In this document: positions 36,270 to 44,967 of the stretch, one piece after another
Layout of the letters: each line of letters starts with the position of its first letter
How positions within the stretch are numbered: the stretch's first letter is position 1
Assembly: GCA_020633625.1 (NCBI GenBank)
Contig: JACKDJ010000019.1
Coordinates: forward strand, 30,754-94,753
Direction: 5' to 3'
DNA: 64,000 bases
Source: Myxococcales bacterium
GTDB lineage: Bacteria; Myxococcota_A; Bradymonadia; REDH01
Position numbers and translations under genes: made by a program
Notes under the pieces: model-generated
Seen by the model: only the letters and a program-made list of their open reading frames with translations
Databases searched by the model: none
Told to the model about the DNA's origin: nothing

Positions 36270-37407
36270 TCAGTACGCGGGCGCGTCTTCTTCGTTGCGC
36301 TCGGCTCCGGGCCCGAACTTCATGAGGTACGCCTCGACAAACGCCTGCAGGTCTCCGTCGAGGACCGCCTGCGGGTTCGACGTCTCGTGCTGAGTGCGGA
36401 GGTCCTTCACCATCCGGTAGGGGTGCAGCACGTAGCTGCGGATCTGGCTTCCCCAGCCGATGTCGGCCTTCTCGTTGTTGGCCGCCTGCATCGCCTCTTC
36501 GCGCTTGCGACGTTCCTCTTCGTAGAGGCGCGCCTTGAGGATCTTCATCGCGGTGGCGCGGTTCTTGTGCTGCGACCGCTCGTTCTGGCACTGCACCACG
36601 ATACCGGTCGGGAGGTGCGTGATGCGCACCGCGGAGTCGGTTCGGTTGACGTGCTGACCGCCAGCACCGGAGGCGCGGTACGTGTCGATCCGGAGATCGA
36701 CGTCGTTGATCTCGACCTGGATCTCGTCCTCGACGTTCGGCAGCACGTAGACCGACGAGAACGAGGTCTGGCGACGGGCATTGCTGTCGAACGGCGAGAT
36801 CCGAACGAGGCGGTGCACGCCGCTCTCAGCCTTCAAGAAGCCGAAGGCGTACTCGCCCTCGACCTCGAACGTCGCGGACTTGATGCCAGCCTCTTCGCCG
36901 TCCTGACGATCAACGAGCTGCGTCTTCCAGCCCTGCCGCTCGCAGTACCGGAGGTACATCCGTAGCAACATCTCGGCCCAGTCCTGGCTGTCGGTTCCGC
37001 CAGCACCTGCGTTGATGGCCACGATCGCGCCGGCAGAGTCGTGCTCCCCCGACAGCATCCTGCGAAACTCGATCTCGTCGAGCCGCGCCGAGGTGGCCTC
37101 GATCAGCGCATCAAGGTCCGCCTTTACCTCGTCCTCGCCCATCTCCTCGCCGAGCTCGATGAGCGTCTCGATGTCGGAGACGTTCCGTCCGAGCGAGTCG
37201 AAGTCGCGGATCCGCCCCTCGGCGACCCCGCGCTCCTGCACGACCTTCTGCGCCGCCTCTGCGTCGTCCCAGAACCCGGGCGCCGACGTGCGGACGTTCA
37301 GCTCCGCGAGCTTGTCGACCAGGCGATCGTAGTCAAAGATGCCTCCTCAGCTCACCGAGCCGCTGAGACAGCGACTTGAGCTGGGTGCGGTAGGGGACGA
37401 CTTCCAT
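36270..37407 (-). CDS. prfB: Peptide chain release factor 2, programmed +1 frameshift
   Basis: RF2 recognises UGA/UAA stop codons. The gene is split: codons 1-24 run from ATG 37407 to CTT (37338-37336), followed in frame by UGA (37335-37333). Skipping one base (37335) continues as GAC-TAC and reads through to 36270, giving about 378 residues. The second frame holds the specificity tripeptide SPF ('RISPFDSNARRQ') and the catalytic GGQ ('GAGGQHVNRTDS'). An annotation without the shift would start late, at about 37241, and lose the N-terminal helical domain. It heads the prfB-lysS-lol-bam operon. Confidence 0.95.
37333..37347 (-). promoter_or_regulatory. prfB: prfB autoregulatory frameshift site
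   Basis: The minus-strand order AGGAGG - CAT - CTT - TGA - C (37347 to 37332) matches the classic RF2 element: an internal Shine-Dalgarno-like AGGAGG three bases before the slippery CUU, an in-frame UGA, then C. In known prfB genes low RF2 slows termination at this UGA and promotes the +1 shift, so RF2 controls its own synthesis. Confidence 0.93.
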
Positions 37408-37472
37408 GGCGGACGGCTCCGGTAGTGGCGCGACGCCGACGCGACAGCGTCGCGGGTTGCGCACGGGCGCCC

Positions 37473-37501
37473 CCCTTACCCTCCCCGTAGACCACGTGCA
37501 A
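37473..37501 (-). promoter_or_regulatory. Candidate promoter for prfB operon
   Basis: Minus-strand TTGCAC (37501-37496), 17-base spacer, TAAGGG (37478-37473), 65 bases upstream of the prfB ATG, in the 184-base divergent region shared with gltX. Confidence 0.33.
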
Positions 37502-37531
37502 GCGGCCGTTCCGCCGCGGCCTCGCATGTCG

Positions 37532-37561
37532 TTGACGCCTCTCGCGACCCGATGCTACCCG
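37532..37561 (+). promoter_or_regulatory. Candidate gltX promoter
   Basis: TTGACG (37532-37537), 18-base spacer, TACCCG (37556-37561), 30 bases before the gltX ATG. Confidence 0.38.
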
Positions 37562-37591
37562 ACACGCCGCAATCGCGCCCCCGGGAGCCTC

Positions 37592-38977
37592 ATGTCCATC
37601 CGCGTCCGCTTCGCCCCCAGCCCCACCGGCTCCCTCCACATGGGGAGCGCCCGAACGGCGCTGTTCAACTGGCTCTACGCGCGTCACTGCGGCGGCGCGT
37701 TCCTGCTCCGAATCGAAGACACCGACCTCGAGCGCAGCACCGACGCCTCGCGCGATGCCATCTTCGACGCGATGCAATGGCTCGGCCTCGACCCAGACGA
37801 AGAGGCCGTCATTCAGAGCTCGCGGCGCGACGAGCACGTCGCCATCGCCACCCGCCTTCTCGCCGAGGGCAAGGCCTACAAGTGCTACTGCACCGCCGAC
37901 GAGCTCGCCGAGATGCGCGATCGCGCCTTCGCGTCGGGGCGCACCCGCGTCTATGAGCGGACCTGGCGCGACCGCGACGACGCCCCCTCCGGCGTCCCCT
38001 ACACCGTCCGCCTCAAGCTCCCGGTCGACGGCACCATCACTCTCGACGACATCGTGCTCGGCGAGATCACCAAGGCCAACGACGACCTCGACGACTTCAT
38101 CCTTCTCCGCTCCGACGGCTCGCCGACGTACAACTTCGTCGTCGTCTGCGACGACGCGTTCATGGGCATCACGCACGTCGTTCGGGGCCAGGACCACGTC
38201 GACAACACGTTCCGGCAGATGCACCTCTACGACGCGCTCGGCAAGCCGCGTCCCCGCTTCGCTCACCTGCCGCTCATCGAGGGCTTGTCCAAGCGCAAGG
38301 GCTCCGCCTCGGTCAACCACTACCGAGACGCCGGCTACCTGCGCGAGGCCGTCATGAACTATGTCGCCCGCCTGGGGTGGTCGTTCGGCGACCAGGAGAT
38401 CTTCTCGCCCGACGAGCTTGTCGAGAAGTTCACGCTCGAGGCCGTCCACCCCGGCGGGGGACGCTACGACGACGACAAGTTCGCCTGGGTGAACACGCAG
38501 TGGATCAAGGCGCTGCCGGTCGAGGAGATCGCCTCGCGTGCCCTCCCCTTCTTTGCACGCGATGGCTACGGCGGCGCCGTCGACGCACCCCTGCTCGCGC
38601 TGGTCGAAGCGCTCCAGCCACGCGCCGCGACGCTCGTCGACATGGCGGCGCAGGCCCGCTTCGCCTGGACTGCCCCCACCGAGTACGACCCGAAGGCCGT
38701 CCAGAAGTGGATGCGGCAAGACGCCGCCGAAGCCTACGACGCGCTCGTCGCCGAGCTCTCTGCCATCACCGACTTCACACGCACGAACATCGAGGCCGCC
38801 GTCGCGGCGGTCGTTGAGCGCACAGGTCTCGGAATGGGCAAGATCGCGCAGCCTGTCCGCATCGCCCTGACCGGCGGCGCCGTCTCCCCGCCCATCGACG
38901 TGACGATGTTCGCGGTCGGGCGCGACGAGACGCTGGCGCGGCTCGACGCCGCCCGCACGTTGTTCGGCGCGCCTTGA
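37592..38977 (+). CDS. gltX: Glutamyl-tRNA synthetase
   Basis: This 461-residue class I synthetase has the HIGH-type motif 'FAPSPTGSLHMGSARTALFN' (7-26), 'LLRIEDTDLERS', the KMSKS-like 'LSKRKGSAS' and the typical middle motif 'VVRGQDHVDNTFRQ'. The ATG at 37592 has GGGAG at five-base spacing; upstream in-frame codons lack homology to the family. Whether it is discriminating or also charges tRNA-Gln cannot be told from sequence alone; no gatCAB is in the window. The DUF1444-like gene overlaps its stop (TTGA). Confidence 0.95.
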   Translation: MSIRVRFAPSPTGSLHMGSARTALFNWLYARHCGGAFLLRIEDTDLERSTDASRDAIFDAMQWLGLDPDEEAVIQSSRRDEHVAIATRLLAEGKAYKCYCTADELAEMRDRAFASGRTRVYERTWRDRDDAPSGVPYTVRLKLPVDGTITLDDIVLGEITKANDDLDDFILLRSDGSPTYNFVVVCDDAFMGITHVVRGQDHVDNTFRQMHLYDALGKPRPRFAHLPLIEGLSKRKGSASVNHYRDAGYLREAVMNYVARLGWSFGDQEIFSPDELVEKFTLEAVHPGGGRYDDDKFAWVNTQWIKALPVEEIASRALPFFARDGYGGAVDAPLLALVEALQPRAATLVDMAAQARFAWTAPTEYDPKAVQKWMRQDAAEAYDALVAELSAITDFTRTNIEAAVAAVVERTGLGMGKIAQPVRIALTGGAVSPPIDVTMFAVGRDETLARLDAARTLFGAP

Positions 38978-39822
38978 CGGCGCTCGCTCACGACGCCGCG
39001 CCGCCCACTCCTGCGGACATCTGCGACCAGCTCGAGACGGCCGGTGCTCGGGTCCGGCTCGACTCCCCCGACCTCGCGGTCGTGACGTTCGGCGATGGCC
39101 CCAGGCGTCGAACTGCGCGGCTCGCCCTGCCGGCCGCAGCCGAGCGGCTCTCTGGTGCTGCCGCAGACCATGGACAGGGCACTCTCGCCGGATTCGTGCG
39201 CGGCGTGTGCGCCCACCTCTCGGAGCCCGACACCACGGAAGGCGACACCCTCACGTTCGAGGAGTCCGCGTCGACCGTCGTCCCCTCGCTGGAGCTGACC
39301 GCGCCATTCTGTCTCGGACTCGAGCTCGCCGGCGCCGCGCCACCCGCGCTGCACCCGTTCTCGACCTCGCTGTCGATCGCGTATCTCGTGGAGCTCGACG
39401 ACGGCATCCGCGTCCTCACGGGCGCGCAGGTGGCGCGCTGGGGGACCACCGATGAGCGGCTGGCAAAGGCCGCGCTGTCGATCCTCTATCACCGCACGTG
39501 GGGCGCCGAAGAGGTCGCGACGGCCGTCGACGGTGTCACGGCTCTTCGAGTCGGCGACGACAACGCCGCCGCCCGTGCGCTGCTGCTCGATCAGCTAGAC
39601 TACGCGCGCGTCCGCCGCGGGCTCCTCTTCGCGGTGCCGACCTCGGCGACGCTGTTGCTCTGCGACGACACTTCCGCGGCCGGCGTCGAGGCGATGCGAC
39701 GCGCGGTCGCCAGTGCCCTGCACGCGAAGGTCGGTGACCCGCTCTCCGACGCCATCCTCCGATACGTCGACGGGAAGAGGGACGCTGCGCCGGTGGCCCA
39801 CTCCGCTGGCGGCGGAGGCTAG
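38974..39822 (+). CDS. DUF1444-like protein
   Basis: This 282-residue soluble protein from TTG 38974 overlaps the gltX stop by four bases, so it is coupled to it. The segments 'SIAYLVELDDGIRVLTGAQV', 'ERLAKAALSIL' and 'RGLLFAVPTSATLLLCDD' align by eye with the central and C-terminal blocks of DUF1444 (the Bacillus YtpQ type), whose function is unknown. There is no signal peptide or membrane segment. The assignment rests on pattern memory and is moderate. Confidence 0.6.
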   Translation: MTALAHDAAPPTPADICDQLETAGARVRLDSPDLAVVTFGDGPRRRTARLALPAAAERLSGAAADHGQGTLAGFVRGVCAHLSEPDTTEGDTLTFEESASTVVPSLELTAPFCLGLELAGAAPPALHPFSTSLSIAYLVELDDGIRVLTGAQVARWGTTDERLAKAALSILYHRTWGAEEVATAVDGVTALRVGDDNAAARALLLDQLDYARVRRGLLFAVPTSATLLLCDDTSAAGVEAMRRAVASALHAKVGDPLSDAILRYVDGKRDAAPVAHSAGGGG

Positions 39823-39835
39823 CGACGACGCAGGT

Positions 39836-41701
39836 CTATCGCGGGGTGGTGTCGCGGCAGAGGTCGCCGCCGCATGCGACCAGCCGCCCTTCCGAGCGCG
39901 CGGCGGCGTCGAGCTGGGCTTGCGTGGGTTCGGGGCGGCCGAAGCCATCACCCTTGAGCGAGCACTCGGTGTCGTCGCCCACCGACCACGGGAACTCGCG
40001 GTCGTCGACGACGAGCTGCAGGGCGTCTCCCTGCTCGGGGAAGCCGCAGCCCACAGCGTTCAGGAAGTCCGAGAGGTCGATGCCGCTTGGCCCGACATTG
40101 GCTGCGGTCCCGGCGTGAAAGTAGTCGAAGAGGATCGCCATCGTGGCGTCCGGGCCGAGTGAGATGGCATCGAACGGCTCCGCGGCGCTCGGGCCGTCGT
40201 AGACGTCCCACATAACCCCGGCGACCACCTCCTCTCGCAAGTCACCGTTCAGGCGCCCGTTCGTAGTCCCGAAGAAGTCGTCGATCGACTCGCCGCCGAG
40301 CGTCACGGCCTCGTAGTCGATGAACCGCGCCGACGCCTCGAAGTTGTCGGTCATCGTCGGGTCTTCTCGGATCGCCGAGCTCAGGAAGTACGCGAGGCCC
40401 TCGCCGTACGCGAGCTGCGGCGAGACGAGGCGGTCGCGGTGCGAGCCACCCGGCGACGAATCCGCGCCAAAGTGCTGGACGAGGTAGTGTCCGACCTCGT
40501 GGAGGATGATGTCGTCGTCGTACTGGTCCGGGTCCTCGACCTGCCCGCCAAGGCTGATCGTCTGATTCGAGTAGCACGAACCGCACGAGAACGGCTGCCC
40601 GTCCTGCCAGGAGACGCGGAGCGTCGGCGCGGACGCGTCGGAGAATCGGCGCGTGAACCGGAACGCATCTCCGACGACGTCTGCGATGTGCAGCGCGGGC
40701 CCGGCCGAAGTCTCGGCCGCGCCGTGGAGCGTAACGAGCTCGGCCGCGCCGGCGACGGTCCTGCCCGAGATCGAGTAGAGCGCCGAGGACCGAGACCGAT
40801 CTCGCACCTCCACGCGCAACCCGTCGACGGTAACGGCCGCCAGCGCGCGAACCGTGATGGCGACGCCGGGCTCGGCGACGTAGTCCGCCGCGAAGTTCCC
40901 GGCGTCGTCGGTAGAGGTCGTCGCGATCACTGTGCCGGTCTCGTCGGCGACCTCGACGACGCCGCTCCGAATCGGTCGCGACGCGATCTCACCCGTGAAC
41001 CCGTCCGGCCCGAACAGGCGGTCATCGAAGGTTACCACGCCGCGCACGGTCGCGACCGTACCCGGCACCTGCTGCGTCGTCGCAGCGATTGTGTAGGTGT
41101 TCTCGGCCCCCTCGAAGCCGTAGAGGTAGACGAGGAGCCGCGTCGCCTCCGTCGCCGGGCCGAACGACAGGAGCTCGTCGTCGTCTCCGGAGTCGGCGAC
41201 CATCACCGGGTTGGTGAGATCGCCCGCGCGGTAGAGCGCCGCATCGAGATCGCCGCGCCGATGGGTGAACCGGATCGCGATCGAGACCGACTCACCGGCG
41301 GCCAGCTCCACGCCGAACCAGTCGAGATCGTTCGCGCAGATCCGCCCGTTCAGCGTCGCACCAACATCCAGTCCGGTCGCTGCGGCCGCCGAGTCGTTCG
41401 GCTCTTCGGGGCTCGTCGCGCAAGGGTCGGGCGCGTCGCGAGCGACATCGTCGACCCCGAGGTCCGGCGTGTCGGGGCGAGTATCGGAGGCGTCGATCGA
41501 GACGTCCCCGTCTGCGACGTCGTCTGGCGGCCGCGCGTCGGCAACGAGCTCGTCACCGACGTCCGCCGCGTCGATGTGCCCGTCTGCGTCGGTGCTGAGC
41601 TCGCCGGTGTCGCCACCGGTGACGTACCCCACCTCGGGCGCGCTCCCGCATGCGCCGACCATCAGGGCGACCACCGCGGCGGCGCTCCGCCCCGCCCTCA
41701 T
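39836..41701 (-). CDS. Zinc metalloprotease-like lipoprotein (HEVGH) with PPC domain
   Basis: This 621-residue protein has a lipoprotein signal ending 'LMVGAC' (C18) and then an Asp/Thr-rich linker to about residue 90. A PPC-like domain begins with 'EEPNDSAAAATGL' and includes 'NDLDWFGVEL'. A beta-sandwich region follows (about 215-330), then a gluzincin-type centre 'ILHEVGHYLVQHFG' with 'LAYGEGLAYFLSSA' about 30 residues later supplying a plausible third zinc ligand. Cys pairs ('FSCGSCYSN', 'CGGDLC') suggest an extracytoplasmic location. It is likely a surface protease. The ATG overlaps the preceding gene (ATGA). Confidence 0.82.
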   Translation of the reverse strand: MRAGRSAAAVVALMVGACGSAPEVGYVTGGDTGELSTDADGHIDAADVGDELVADARPPDDVADGDVSIDASDTRPDTPDLGVDDVARDAPDPCATSPEEPNDSAAAATGLDVGATLNGRICANDLDWFGVELAAGESVSIAIRFTHRRGDLDAALYRAGDLTNPVMVADSGDDDELLSFGPATEATRLLVYLYGFEGAENTYTIAATTQQVPGTVATVRGVVTFDDRLFGPDGFTGEIASRPIRSGVVEVADETGTVIATTSTDDAGNFAADYVAEPGVAITVRALAAVTVDGLRVEVRDRSRSSALYSISGRTVAGAAELVTLHGAAETSAGPALHIADVVGDAFRFTRRFSDASAPTLRVSWQDGQPFSCGSCYSNQTISLGGQVEDPDQYDDDIILHEVGHYLVQHFGADSSPGGSHRDRLVSPQLAYGEGLAYFLSSAIREDPTMTDNFEASARFIDYEAVTLGGESIDDFFGTTNGRLNGDLREEVVAGVMWDVYDGPSAAEPFDAISLGPDATMAILFDYFHAGTAANVGPSGIDLSDFLNAVGCGFPEQGDALQLVVDDREFPWSVGDDTECSLKGDGFGRPEPTQAQLDAAARSEGRLVACGGDLCRDTTPR

Positions 41702-42516
41702 CGCTTCACGCTCCCGCGCAGCGGCTGCGCCATCGCGTCGTCGAGCGCAAAAGCGGCGAGCTCCTCGTCATCGAAGAGCCGAAAACCGGCCGGCGACGTC
41801 GCCGGCTCGTCGAGAAACTGCACGAGGTCCTCCTCGGATATCTCAACGTCGGGCTCGCCCGTGAGCGCGAGCACGTCGAGAGCGTCGAGCCGAGCACGTG
41901 TGTCGGCGTAGATCGTCCGGACCGCGCCCTCTGGGGGGTCGCACTCGACGATCGTGCCCTGCGTTGCTGTCGCGATCTGCTCGAGCGCGAGCTCCCCTTC
42001 GACCTCTCCGAAGCTCGCGTGGATGAGCTCGCCTGCACGGACGACGACAACGCCGGAGTTTCGCCCAACGCGAAAGGCGAGCGCACCGGACCACCGGAGC
42101 GCGTTCGCGGCGCGCAGGAGGCGGACCGGGGTGAGAGCTGCGAGTCCACAGACGGCACGATCCGCCGCCAAAGTGGCAGCGACGGCGACACCGACGGCGT
42201 TGGGACCGTCGCCGCGCGACACCCAGGCCAAGCCCGACCGCAGCTCGCCCTCCGGGGCGCGGCCGCCCAGATACAGGACGGCGCCCGCAGCGCGTTGACC
42301 GGCGGCGAGCGCCAGGACGACGGCGAGCGCGTCGAGACCGCCGCCGTGCTCGGCGCCGAGGATGGCCACATCGACCGGGGTCGTTCGGATGACCGCCAGG
42401 GCCGCGTCATCGGCGTCGGCCGAGATCACGGTCGAGCCGGGGGAGGCCGCGGTAACGGCGGCGACCAGCGCGCTGCGCGCGGACGGATCCCGCTCGATGA
42501 CCAGCAGCGTCGCCAT
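41698..42516 (-). CDS. Pseudo-receiver plus DUF4388 protein
   Basis: This 272-residue protein has an N-terminal receiver-like fold ('ATLLVIERDPSARSALVAAV') but, at the expected phospho-acceptor position, 'VDVAILGAEHGG' has Gly in place of Asp, so it cannot be phosphorylated conventionally. Residues about 125-195 are DUF4388-like ('LLRAANALRWSGALAFRVGR' and 'GELIHASFGEVEGELALEQI'), a domain common in myxobacterial signalling proteins (PATAN type). The acidic tail is disordered. It lies upstream of the HEVGH protease (ATGA overlap) and 95 bases downstream of a DnaK paralogue. Confidence 0.75.
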   Translation of the reverse strand: MATLLVIERDPSARSALVAAVTAASPGSTVISADADDAALAVIRTTPVDVAILGAEHGGGLDALAVVLALAAGQRAAGAVLYLGGRAPEGELRSGLAWVSRGDGPNAVGVAVAATLAADRAVCGLAALTPVRLLRAANALRWSGALAFRVGRNSGVVVVRAGELIHASFGEVEGELALEQIATATQGTIVECDPPEGAVRTIYADTRARLDALDVLALTGEPDVEISEEDLVQFLDEPATSPAGFRLFDDEELAAFALDDAMAQPLRGSVKR

Positions 42517-42611
42517 GCGCGGACCCTAGCCGCACGTGGCGGGGCGAGCAAGCCGACGGCGAGGCGTAGGCGCGCGGGCCTTGTCGTCGCGCCGTCGCCG
42601 GCTCGCGCGTG

Positions 42612-44459
42612 TCATCCGGTCTCGCCGCCGGGCGCCGCCCCACGCCGTCGCGCCGCTGCGCCGATTGCGTCGTCTTCGACCGCGGCGGCCGCGTCGAGGA
42701 GGGCTCCGGTCAGCTCGATGTACCGACGCTCGTCGATGACCTCGCCGCCGAGCGCCGCCTTTGACCCGGCGACGGCGCGCTGCGCGAAGTCCAGGGTGAC
42801 CTCGGTCACGTCATCCCCAAGCGTAACGAGCCGCCGCTCCAGCGCGAGCTGCGTCGCCTCGAGCGCGTTGCGGCGCTCGATGAGTCCGCGCCGCTCCCGG
42901 TCCGCCCGCTCCGCCCGCTCGGCCTCGGCGACGAGGCGCGCGACCTCGTCTGCTTCGAGCCCCGTCGCCCCCGTCAGCCGCGTCTCGGCCACCTTGCCCG
43001 TGCTGCGTTCTGTGGCCGACACGGAGACGATCCCGTTGGCGTCGATCGAGAAGCGCACGTCGATCTTCGGCGCCGCGGCGGGCATGGGCGGGAGGCCCGC
43101 GAGCTCGAACGCGCCGAGCAGTCGATTGTCCCGTGCAAGCTCGCGCTCACCCTGCAGGACCTGCACGCTGATGGCGCGCTGGTCGTCGACGACGGTCGAG
43201 AACGTCCGCGTCGCCGACGTCGGGATCACGGTGTTCCGCTCGATGACCCGAGTAAACAGCCCCCCTCGGGTCTCGACGCCGAGCGAGAGCGGGGTCACGT
43301 CGAGCAGCACCACGTCGACCCCGCGCCCACCGAGGACGGCACCCTGGACGGCCGCTCCGAGCGCGACCGCCTCGTCGGGGTTCACGGTGCGGTTCGGCTC
43401 CCGCCCAAAGAACTCGGCGACGCGACGCGCGACAAGCGGGATGCGGGTCGAACCGCCGACCAGCAGCACCTCGTCAATCTCGGCAGCGCGCAGGCCGGCG
43501 TCGCGCAGCGCACTCTCGCAGCACTCGATGGTGCGGTCGACCAGATCGCCGATCATGTGCTCGAGGCGAGCGCGCGTGAGGGTCGTCTTCAGGTGCTTCG
43601 GCCCCGTCGCGTCGGCAACGAGAAACGGGAGCTGGATTTCGGTCTCCGGGACGGTCGTCAGTTCCACCTTCGCGCGCTCCGCTGCGTCGCGCACCCGCTG
43701 TCCGACGGCCCGGTCGGCCCGCGCGTCGATCCCCGTCTCGGCCAGCAGCTGGGTCAGGAGGGCGTCGGCGACACGCTGATCGACATCGTCACCACCGAGC
43801 CGTGTGTCGCCGGCGGTGCTGCGCACCTCGATCACGCCGGGAGACACGTCGAGGATGGACACGTCGAACGTGCCGCCGCCAAAGTCGAACACGGCGACGC
43901 GACAGTCGCGCGAAGAACCGAGCCCGAACGCGAGCGCCGCGGCGGTTGGCTCGTTGATGATGCGCCGGACGTCGAGGCCGGCGATCGTGCCCGCGCGGCG
44001 TGTCGCCTGGCGCTGCGCGTCGTCGAAGTAGGCCGGTACCGTGATGACCGCACCGTCGACCTCGCCGGCTCCGAGCGCCGCCTCGGCGGCACGCTTCAGC
44101 TTTGCGAGCACGTGGGCCGAGATCAGCTCCGGCGCGACGGCCTCATCGTCGACCAGCACGTCGACGCCACCGCTCCCCGTGCGGGCGATCCGGAACGGGA
44201 GGCGACCGGCGAGCGGCTGCGCGTCGTCGTACGTCCGGCCGATCACCCGCTTGACCGACGCGATGGTCCGGGCGGGGTTCATCAGGCCCTGGCGGCGAGC
44301 GACCGCGCCGACCGTAGGAGCGCCATCGACCGCGAGCGTGACGACGGAGGGCGTGACCCGCTGCCCCTCCTCGTTCACCAGGACGCGCGGCTCGCGTCCA
44401 TCGAGGACTGCGACTACCGAGTTCGTCGTCCCGAGGTCGATCCCGATGATGTGGCCCAT
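42612..44459 (-). CDS. Hsp70/DnaK-family chaperone paralogue
   Basis: This 615-residue protein has an Hsp70 ATPase domain: 'IGIDLGTTNSVVAVLDG' (5-21), 'VITVPAYFDDAQRQATR', 'INEPTAAALAFGL', 'VFDFGGGTFDVSILD' and 'LLVGGSTRIPLVARRV'. The substrate-binding domain includes 'LLDVTPLSLGVETRGG'. The C-terminal lid is short and ends 'RRRGAAPGGETG' without the acidic tail of housekeeping DnaK. No grpE, dnaJ or CIRCE element is adjacent. It therefore looks like a secondary Hsp70, common in Myxococcota, probably dedicated to particular clients. Confidence 0.92.
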   Translation of the reverse strand: MGHIIGIDLGTTNSVVAVLDGREPRVLVNEEGQRVTPSVVTLAVDGAPTVGAVARRQGLMNPARTIASVKRVIGRTYDDAQPLAGRLPFRIARTGSGGVDVLVDDEAVAPELISAHVLAKLKRAAEAALGAGEVDGAVITVPAYFDDAQRQATRRAGTIAGLDVRRIINEPTAAALAFGLGSSRDCRVAVFDFGGGTFDVSILDVSPGVIEVRSTAGDTRLGGDDVDQRVADALLTQLLAETGIDARADRAVGQRVRDAAERAKVELTTVPETEIQLPFLVADATGPKHLKTTLTRARLEHMIGDLVDRTIECCESALRDAGLRAAEIDEVLLVGGSTRIPLVARRVAEFFGREPNRTVNPDEAVALGAAVQGAVLGGRGVDVVLLDVTPLSLGVETRGGLFTRVIERNTVIPTSATRTFSTVVDDQRAISVQVLQGERELARDNRLLGAFELAGLPPMPAAAPKIDVRFSIDANGIVSVSATERSTGKVAETRLTGATGLEADEVARLVAEAERAERADRERRGLIERRNALEATQLALERRLVTLGDDVTEVTLDFAQRAVAGSKAALGGEVIDERRYIELTGALLDAAAAVEDDAIGAAARRRGAAPGGETG

Positions 44460-44528
44460 TCTGACCTCGATTGTCGCCGCGCCGGTTCGTCCGTCACGGT
44501 GGCGAGAGGGTGGTCGCAGCCGGAGCCC

Positions 44529-44558
44529 GTTGCAACCTCCGCCGCCCCTGGACTAGGA
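44529..44558 (+). promoter_or_regulatory. Candidate promoter for the 75-residue gene
   Basis: TTGCAA (44529-44534), 18-base spacer, TAGGAG (44553-44558), 40 bases before the ATG at 44599. Confidence 0.3.
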
Positions 44559-44598
44559 GTCCCGCACGGTTCCGCCAAGCGCGCGCAGGAGAGACGAA

Positions 44599-44826
44599 AT
44601 GTCCGACGACACCGCCCTCGCCCTCTACGACATCGCCGGTGCACCGGCCTGCGCGGTCTCCGTGCACGAAGGTGACGTCCAGTTCGCGGACCCCGAGGTC
44701 CGATGGACGTGGGTCCTCGACGCGCGACATGCGCCGTACGACGGGCTCTCACTGCGCGAGGTCCTCGAGCGAGCGGCGCACGCCCACAAGCGGTATGCGC
44801 TGGTGGGGCGCACGGCCGAGGCCTGA
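44599..44826 (+). CDS. Small acidic protein of unknown function (75 aa)
   Basis: The product is soluble, with several Trp and Tyr and a beta-rich first half ('ALALYDIAGAPACAVSVHEG', 'VRWTWVLDA') and a helical end ('SLREVLERAAHAHKRYALVG'). AGGAG seven bases before the ATG and a GC-rich third codon position support it. No family recognised. It is divergent from the DnaK paralogue (139 bases between starts). Confidence 0.65.
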   Translation: MSDDTALALYDIAGAPACAVSVHEGDVQFADPEVRWTWVLDARHAPYDGLSLREVLERAAHAHKRYALVGRTAEA

Positions 44827-44878
44827 CCGCGAGGCCCGGGCGCGGGGTGCGGCGAAGGGATCGATCCCGCGCGCGCCG

Positions 44879-44907
44879 TTGACACGTCCGGGACTCGCAG
44901 GTACTCG
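44879..44907 (+). promoter_or_regulatory. Candidate promoter for the 1603-residue lipoprotein
   Basis: TTGACA (44879-44884), 17-base spacer, TACTCG (44902-44907), 60 bases before the ATG. A second TTGACA lies at 44916-44921 without a good partner. Confidence 0.33.
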
Positions 44908-44967
44908 GCAAAAACTTGACAAGCAACACGCCGCCCACGGCAGGCGGCCAGATCGGAGCGCCGAAGC

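Noticed and set aside
37241..37407. Reading prfB as a truncated gene or pseudogene because of the UGA at 37335
   Set aside because: The CUU-UGA-C with upstream AGGAGG is the known RF2 programmed frameshift, so the gene is functional.
44460..44598. CIRCE or heat-shock promoter ahead of the DnaK paralogue
   Set aside because: No TTAGCACTC/GAGTGCTAA inverted repeat and no sigma-32-like boxes were seen.
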